From contig NC_068937.1 of assembly GCF_016801865.2 (NCBI RefSeq), positions 119,199,225 to 119,263,224 of the forward strand: a DNA stretch of 64,000 bases, read 5' to 3'. The translations under genes were made by a program, and so were the position numbers. A model generated the notes under the pieces. It was not told the DNA's origin. It worked only from the letters and a program-made list of their open reading frames with translations, and did not search any database. Source of the stretch: Culex pipiens pallens. Its lineage: Eukaryota > Arthropoda > Insecta > Diptera > Culicidae. Shown here in pieces: positions 56,733-64,000 of this stretch (position 1 is the stretch's first letter; each line of letters opens with the position of its first letter).

Positions 56733-58792
56733 TTAACTATAAAAAAAACGATCGAATTTCTAACCCCATGATGTATTGACAATCAAAAGCAAAATTTCGA
56801 ATTACAAAAATACATGAAAATCGAAACATTAGTTAAAAAAAATAAACAACTTCCGTCTCCATCGAACTGTACGATGTTGTTTAGATTGATGGAGACGCAT
56901 AGTATATAACTGTATAAATTTGAACTTTCGAGTTTTTTGGCATTCGAAGTTGAAACATATGGTGTGCAGCTTCTACAGTTCCAACTGATAGGAATAAAAA
57001 AAACTTGATGCATTCTAGTTTTGTTTCGTAATGTCGTAATCTTCAGAAAACTTTACATTGAGCAAATTTTTCATCTTTTTCCCAAATCATCTCCATTTTT
57101 TATAAAAGTTGAGCAGCACTCGATTCCAGTGCGCCAAACAGTGGTCCCTCGGGCGTTCCTCTCAAATGTTTCGTCAAGTTTGAACGTGCCACCCCAAATT
57201 GCAGTGATTTGAGCGAATTTCCCCTAACGGTATGCAACAGAAACGAAAATCCTAAAAATTGGGCAAATTCCCAGAGGGGCTCTGTAGAAAAGTGGCGCAC
57301 CGACTTGTTGGCTCCACGTGAGTCGACTTTGCGAGGCCTGGCACCGAATATTGAGCTCGGTAATATCGGGGAAAATCAACTTTCAAAACTTTCTTCTTTT
57401 ATTTTGGCTGCGCTACAAGGGCCCCTGCCGTTCTGGCGAGGATTTTCCCAATTTTTGTGAGCAGCACACAACAAAGAAACAAGGAAAAGCTCAAGCATAA
57501 ATTCACTGAGCTCGGGCCCCGCCTCGTGAGAAACTTGGAGCTGGAGCTTTTCGCAGCAACATTCTGTACTAACTCAAACAGAGTGAATGGGGAAAACTTG
57601 AAAGGTGGAGGAAAAAAAAGGAAACTTCACAAAAGAAAACAGAAGAGCGGTGCAGTTTAAAGTTTTACAAAAGCAGCAGCGAGATCATAAAAAAGTGAAC
57701 AACAAAACAAATGAACAACAAAAAAATCCCTCTAGTTTCGTCTGCCGGCGCCAGATTCCCCTCGGGAAAAACCATCACTTTGGCTGATAAATGATTGTAT
57801 GCGTTGTAGGTAGCTTTCTTTCTACTGCTGCTCTACAATTTACACTGCTTTTCGCACAGCAAGGATCGGACAGCAGCGTTGGAAGTCAGCAAACTGCACA
57901 AATTCAATTTGGCAGCTCGACGATGCGCTGCACATCTGCAATGCAGAACGTTTCACAATCGTTGAAAAATTGTGAAAAATTAAAATTGTGTATTACCAAT
58001 ATCAACTATTGAGAAAAAAAGATAACAATAATTTCTCTTCGAAATAAAAAAAAACTGTCAACTTTTTAACAGTGCACGTTACACGCTCAATAATAATGCC
58101 AACTTTGTGTGGCGATTAACTTTTCGCTGGACGACTTTATTGAAACGTGGAAGATAACACCATTGTGATTGGTTTCTTTATGTTTGAGTTAAGTTGTGTT
58201 GTGTCTTTTCTTTTGGAAAAAGTAAAATGGGAAATCGACTGTCGGATTCCATTTGATGTGTTGTGAAATCATTTCAAAATTTCAGGATGTGTTATTTTGG
58301 CGTTGCAAGCCATTTTCATTTATTCAAATTTTTTTCTAGTTATAACGTAAACAAATCATCTTGGAAAGGATTACGAAGATTTTAGATCATCCGACGTTAA
58401 ACTATTTGGACAATTGGTCTTAAATAGTGTATTTGAGAAACCATGATCCCCTTGTATTAACAGATATACAAGATATAAAATTTGTTTAGTTGAGGGCGTC
58501 ATCCAAATTACAATTTTTTTATAATGTTCAATTTCAGTTATTTTAATTGTGCCTTAAATTCGCGGCTCGTGGCAATGTCTTATTAGGGTGAAATCTAGTT
58601 GTATGGAAAAGTTGAAAATTGAAAAAAAGCTTTGATTCATTTGAGTAAAAAAGGTAAATTTTTCCCATGACCCTAGAAAAGCATCGGGGCTGCAAGTTTT
58701 CCCAGATTCAACCAATCGATTGTTAAGAGCCCCAAAAGAACCGTTAAAAAAAAAATGTAATTGTGCCAGCAGCATTAACATCGTCACTTAGA
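56733..58792. other. Spacer, moderate GC in places
   Basis: Non-repetitive DNA at 57100-57960 is GC-richer with several open frames, none with a known domain. No gene is supported. A direct doublet AGAATAGATGATGCAGTT lies just upstream at about 56412-56453. Confidence 0.3.
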
Positions 58793-58953
58793 AATCTCGA
58801 GTTTTTTTTGAAAAGGTCCTATAAACAAAATTTTCACTTTTTGCTTTTTGGGTGTTTTTGAATACCCCTGACTCAAGGCGGTTCTTAAAACACCCAAAAA
58901 GCAAAAATTGAAAATTTTGTTTATAGGACCTTTTCAAAAAAAACTCTAGAAAT
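58793..58953. repeat. Short foldback, arms about 65 bp
   Basis: GAGTTTTTTTTGAAAAGGTC and CTATAAACAAAATTTTCA, then AGCAAAAAGTG-type sequence, are reverse-complemented after a loop of about 28 bases (TGAATACCCCTGACTCAAGG and following). Arms differ at only a few positions. No target duplication was identified. Confidence 0.85.
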
Positions 58954-61784
58954 GTAAACCAATGATTTGGTTTTTTTTAAAACTGTTATTTGAGGTTTTG
59001 ATTTAATGCTATTCATAAAATTAATCTTAGAAGGCGTAGATAGCGAGATGTAATTTTGGTGTCTTCGATAAAGTTGCTTGGATTGGCATCCCCAACAGTT
59101 CTAAACAAAATGAATTAACAACAACAACTCTCTAGAAATGGAAAATCAAAAATTAAAAAAAGTCTGTTTTTCTAAAACACTTCAAGACCGTTGCAAATAT
59201 GTGCAAAAAAAATTTAAAAATTGAATTTACGAGCCGCGGTTTTAACTTTTGATTGAAAAAAGTGTTTGAAAATGCATTATACACCTGACCAGTTGTTATG
59301 CAATCATTAGTTTCCAAAATACCTAAGTATTGACGATTTTTTTTTTGCGAATAAAAGTTTTTGCGATGGCCATACATAGGAATTTCATGAAAATTCAAAT
59401 TTTTTTTAATCCAGCCCAAACATGCTTATTATGATAATCAATGCAGAAAAATGTGAAAATATTTACATAGGAAAGAAGGCCCGATTTCCAATAAGATTGC
59501 CTTGCCAAGGACAGCGACATGTTTTTTTCAGTGTAATAGCTGGATTGACAAAACACTGATATCAACAAGCGAATATATAAAAGCCTTCTGAGTTACGATG
59601 TTATTAGAAATTATTTCTGGTTGTCATAAAAAATCTCAATTTACTCATTGTGCTAAGACGCCAGCGAGCCTTGAATGATGAATACAATCACACAGCTGCT
59701 TATCACTTTGCACACTGAATGAGTACGTTACAAACATTACCCAAAAAAAGCACACACCCAATAGACTCAACATCGTGCCTTCCGATAAACGATAATGTGA
59801 GAAGAACTTCTTTTAACACTCGACATGATCAGGATTACACGCACTAGAGGAAGTTTACCCTTTTTTTGTAAAAAAAGAACATGAATATTAAGGGCTAAAA
59901 ATGTTAAAGAATTTAAAAATGTTTTGTTCTCAACTAGAGACTGCATACAAACGGTTTTTCCACAAAAAGGGCAGAAGTTTAATTTAAATTTCGCTCATAA
60001 AACAAGTTTCTGATTTAATCTAGCTTCCCTTGGCCAGCATTTTTTCTCCTACTTTCTTTTAACAAAGTAATGGTACCGCAGCGCCATAAGGGGTGAGGGC
60101 CTCCAAAATGAGAAAAATTAACCTCTTTTTGCCAACCATCACATCAGACCTCGGTAAAGGGTGGGACAAGTGAAACTCAGCCAAGAATGAGTTATTTCTG
60201 ACAGCGGAGTAGCAGCAGTGTATGAAGTCTTTCTGGCGGTACACCGGAACAGGGTCGTGGAGGTGTTCCCCTGTGGAGGGAGGGAAATGCCGGAAACGCC
60301 GCTTGAGACCAAAAAATGAAGGAAGTTTGCTGGAGAACTGTAACAAATAGGGAGATTTCATCTGATAGGGGTTAGATGGAACCTTGTGGGAGTTTTAGAA
60401 CATTTTTTGGCAAATGGTTTCAGATATACGCACGTATTGAACAAAGGGTATTTTTAGTTATAATTTTTTTTGGTAAAATAGTGCCTCCACAGAAAAGTTC
60501 ACCCCACTTGTCCTGGTGGAAATAATTATTTCTTTCTTTTTAAAAAGGGCAAACCATTTCCGTTGGCGTATAATTTAACGCTGTTCCTCTGAGTGGTGGC
60601 AGAACACAAAAAAAGAAGAACCCAAGAAGCATTAAGAGCACATAGAAAAGTTAAAATTACATGGATTAATTCAACTTTCACGCGAGTAGTTGAGCGAACA
60701 AAGTGCTAGCGTGTCTGCGGTGAAATCTGTGAAGATCGCCAAGAGTGAGCATGAAATTCACAATAATTAGAAAAATAATCCGGAGAATTTTAATGATGTT
60801 TTCTCAGTTTGTTGGCATTGCGTAATTAATCATGAAAAAAACTATAAGATAAAGAGTTATTGAAACACAAAAAAGAAAACTAATTAATTTCCTTCCTCGC
60901 ATTAAGCGTTTCAAAAAAGCTAATTATAAAACAAATTCCGTACCCGGCAGAGTGCCTCATAAAATATTCCGTTGCCTAAGCCCTTCAGAATCTGTGCACG
61001 AGTAACATCTGCTATTTCATTTATTAGTACGTGTTCACTAGGTCGTGCAGTGATGGAAGCTGATGGTTTTCATTCAGTTCTGCGGTGCAAAAGCTTCGCT
61101 GCTACTGGCTGCTGCTGCTGATGCTGTCGTCTGGTTATCAAGCTATGCAAATAATTTTAATATGCCTGCTCGTTCACTTGTGCCAGGGCGCCTCCCGAAA
61201 GCTTCCCTTGTCCTTCCATAGTTTACCCAAAGTGCTGTCACATTTATGACCTAGCTACTAAAGGCATCACATACACACATGCAGAGCCGTTTGGAGTTGA
61301 CCATCATCAGCGGTAAAGCTGGACACCGTGAGGCGGTGCTGTAAATCCTGGGCTGTTCTAAACAATCCTAAACTATTGATTATGTTGATTGGATTCAGCA
61401 AAAACTGTGAGATTTATTGAATAAACTTAAATTTGTCACTTTCTGTTCTTGATGCCAAGATTTTAAACTAGTTGGTGCTCAATAGCTAAATTATTTTTTT
61501 TACCATCAATAAATTTCGGGACTGCATAACAAGGGTGCAACACACAATTGGAATTAATGAAATGAACAAAATTTCGAAATTAGCAAGGTTTTTAATGTTT
61601 CCATTGGTTTCAAAAATGTCCATTCAATTACGGGAGATGTTTTTTTCCTTGTACGTGTAATTCAATCAGAGTTTCGATTTTTAATAAATTAAGGAGAGTT
61701 CAACTTACTGAATAAGTATGTACAAAATCTCTGAGCGCATCATAACCTGGAAAATAATTTTAAACTAAATGCTTTGCATTTGCT
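58954..61784. other. Spacer with mixed repeats and unique DNA
   Basis: 59060-59090 has a variant of the GGTGTCTTCG motif. 59256-59410 resembles the TAA MITE family at 44803. 59570-59810 resembles the degenerate repeat at 17990-18720. 60060-60360 and 60950-61340 are non-repetitive, with a GCTGCTGCTG run near 61110 and an ATGCAAAT octamer near 61145. No gene is seen. Confidence 0.35.
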
Positions 61785-62600
61785 AAAAGAAGTTACTTAA
61801 TCCACCTTTAGATGCTTGGTGTTTTTCTCACATTCATTACAGCGATTTCTAGTCAAACAAGAAGGATCCAAATCAAAAGTGCTCCGATTTGGTTCAAATT
61901 TGGCATGGGTGTTCCTTGGCCACAATCATAATACACGCATTTTTGTCATTTTCGTCATATTCCTGTTTTTGCACGCAGTGTGTCGAAATACCCAGTTTTA
62001 TGTTCTAAACGTCATATCTCCAAATCCATGCCAAATTTTAGATAAATCGGAGCACAGTTAAAATAGCATCATTCCCCCATAACATGTTTATCAAATTAAG
62101 TTTCCAATGCAATCCAACGATGGATCGCATGACAGTTCCGGATAACGTATTCATCAAAATATCTGAGATTCGGCCTCAAAAAAGCGTTTAAATAACAATT
62201 ATGTGCTTATATATTGTCCCGCCCGTGTGGATCAATCAGACCGCGCACTGGACTCACAATCCAGAGGTTACCGGTTCGAATCCCGCGGCGGGCGCTCTAA
62301 AATTCTTTGTGTAAATATGGGTATCCGGCGCCGTCGCTCCGTGCCGTACTCAAACACTTAGGAGCCCAGGGCAGCGAAATCCTTGTAGATAAAAAGGAAG
62401 ACACTAGTGGTTGGTACTAGCAATGGTGGCCGACAGCTATAAAGTCAACTTCGTTTTTATGTGCTTATAACTACTGATAGGGTTATCCGATCTTCAATCT
62501 TCAATCTTCCTCTTTGACGCGTTGGAAAGGTATTTTAAATACCTTTCCAAAAATATATTTGCTTGCAAAAACCACTCTTTTCAAAATCTCCCGGACTTAA
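61785..62600 (+). repeat. Dispersed repeat copy interrupted by a SINE
   Basis: The start TTACTTAATCCACCTTTAGA matches the start of the copy at 49741. The body diverges and is split at 62199-62211 by the SINE insertion. The right border is uncertain. Confidence 0.45.
62212..62456 (+). mobile_element. tRNA-derived SINE with 13-bp target duplication
   Basis: TTATGTGCTTATA flanks both sides (62199-62211 and 62457-62469). The 73-base tRNA-like head (62221-62293) has a near-complete acceptor stem (GCCCGT with GCGGGC), a perfect 5-bp anticodon stem CTGGA/TCCAG around loop CTCACAA (would-be anticodon CAC), and the B box GGTTCGAATCC. The T stem is mismatched and the D arm is degenerate, so it is not a functional tRNA. 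A body of about 160 bp follows (CCGGCGCCGTCGCTCCGTGC; GGTGGCCGACAGCTATAAAG) and ends in TTCGTTTTT. Confidence 0.92.
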
Positions 62601-64000
62601 ACTAAAAATCGTTTTTAATAAATTTTTAAGTACAGTGTGCAAGAAGTTATTCAGTGTTTTAATTTACTCTTGAAAGATTTTTTGAAGATTTTGATAAGAT
62701 CATTTTCGTCATATTGGTTTGGAAACTTCACGCAGAAAAAACATTTTGTTGATTTAAAATTCAAGATTTTTGTTGAATCAACGCTAAACGTCAAAGCAAC
62801 TTTTTCAAAACAGCAAAAGATTTTTGTGGAATTGAGAATATTAAGGTTTGTTTCAACGCAAAATCGGCGTTGATTATATTCAACAAAAAAATTGTTGAAT
62901 GAACCCTCGTACAGGCTGATCGTACAAAATATGTTTCTGCGTGCGAATTCCAATTAATTTACAGGCAAATATGTTTGTTCTATTTCTCTTTTCGCAAATT
63001 AGCATGCTACTTTTATTTGAATTTTGTTTTATATTTTGTTGTTTTATTTAATTCATCATTTTTGAAATCGTGTGTATATACTATAGTTCTGAGTCTGAAA
63101 CTTTAAAAAGAATCCATTTCATCCAACTTAAACAGCTATCTATATTCAACCCACGTGTCCCGATCGTCCCCATTTGACGGTATTCTAAAGTAAAGCTGAT
63201 GCACGAAGCATGCTTACGGTCATCACCGGGGAAAAAGAACATGTCTGTTGTTTGTGGGAAAATTTCTGGTACAAGTCCCATGTCCTGGCGGGCCAAAGCT
63301 GGCCGCCGACTCTGCTAGTGGCCATTCTGTGTGTAATCTCGTCAATTGTTCCATAACCAGTAAAACAGCTACCAGCAGCAGCAGAAGTTCCTTTGGGCAA
63401 GAGGATCATCCTCACCAGAGCTCCTGAAAATCAGATTTTGGAACCATGTGTGTCCAGTCCATCATTCCGGGTAACGTGTGGCACTGCTTTCAGCCGGCAG
63501 TGTATGTTTGAGCCATTTACGTCGAGTTTTCCGGAGGACGTACGTAATCCACTGTTCATATATTCACTATCTGGCTGTATTTTCTATTCCGGTGACAACC
63601 AGCCGGCAAGTAAATCAACACTTGAGCGGACTTGAGTTTAAAGTAATGAAGGAAATGTAAATTTAAGACCTTGAAAAAAAAAAGAATGGAAAAAGCATTT
63701 TTAAGGAAACGTCAAGCTTAAATTGAACGATATTTTAATAGTTTTTAACAAAATTGGATTCTTATGAGATACCTATGACAATCTCAGCTAAAATTCTAGC
63801 TCTGCAGTTGCACTCGACCAGTCCAACGTGCACCAGCAGTCCTGGCATGCCGGGTCTCCTGGACAGGACTGCAGAAGTGACGGACGGGACATTTTATCAT
63901 CACGCCACCCTTCTCTTCTACTCTTTGCCTGAACTGTCCAACTCTCTATTTTCTTACCGGAGAGCTTGTGTTTGGTGGTGTCTCTTTACATGGAAAAGGC
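62601..64000. other. Right-end spacer
   Basis: AT-rich to 63080, then moderate GC. The short frames (63185-63415, 63393-63635) have no recognised domain. Nothing else is supported. Confidence 0.3.

Noticed and set aside
62221..62293. Functional tRNA gene with anticodon CAC
   Set aside because: T stem mismatched, D arm degenerate, and the head is fused to a SINE body within one target duplication.

Overview
The window is nuclear DNA of an insect, most likely a culicine mosquito such as Culex. The reasons are short spliced introns with GT-AG borders, a ZAD-type C2H2 zinc-finger gene (an arthropod-specific architecture), tRNA-derived SINEs, and AT-rich spacers crowded with MITEs and foldback repeats. 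The species call is inference.

Coding genes lie almost entirely between 22.2 and 42.0 kb. In order they are: a TMEM203 homologue (-) sitting 139 bp downstream of POP7/Rpp20 (-), a likely two-gene transcript; the TRAPP subunit TRAPPC6/Trs33 (-), head to head with the sheddase ADAM17/TACE (+); TRMT11 (-), which converges tail to tail on ADAM17; and, divergent from TRMT11, a ZAD plus C2H2 zinc-finger gene (+) whose third intron is 5.26 kb of repeats. I assembled exon structures by hand from splice sites, reading phase and protein similarity; all six genes close in frame. They are housekeeping or signalling genes (tRNA maturation, tRNA methylation, ER-Golgi tethering, ectodomain shedding, calcium/STING membrane biology) and do not form one pathway.

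Left flank (1-22 kb): no host gene was recognised. It holds tandem and dispersed repeats, a 5.7 kb composite structure bounded by two partial copies of a small TIR element (8125-13863) that contains a 1.9 kb foldback, an intact 946-codon endonuclease/reverse-transcriptase ORF of a non-LTR retrotransposon (14787-17627, -), and an unusual 1.86 kb foldback element with arms of short tandem repeats, a core of about 120-bp satellite units and a 10-bp flanking duplication (19936-21794).

Right flank (42-64 kb): no host gene was recognised. It holds nested DNA transposon remnants (pogo/Tc1-like, hAT-like, Harbinger-like), two tRNA-derived SINEs with clear 12-13 bp target duplications, several palindromes, and stretches of moderate-GC non-repetitive DNA that could be intron or regulatory DNA of a gene outside the window.

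The most distinctive signal is the density of long inverted repeats. Two of them (8651-10587 and 40147-41624) are diverged full-length members of one foldback family with shared ends and a shared centre, and scattered partial copies carry the same core. A second family has 4-bp target duplications and four copies of a 19-bp motif arranged in inverted pairs. Several of these lie in transcribed introns and could form long hairpin RNAs.
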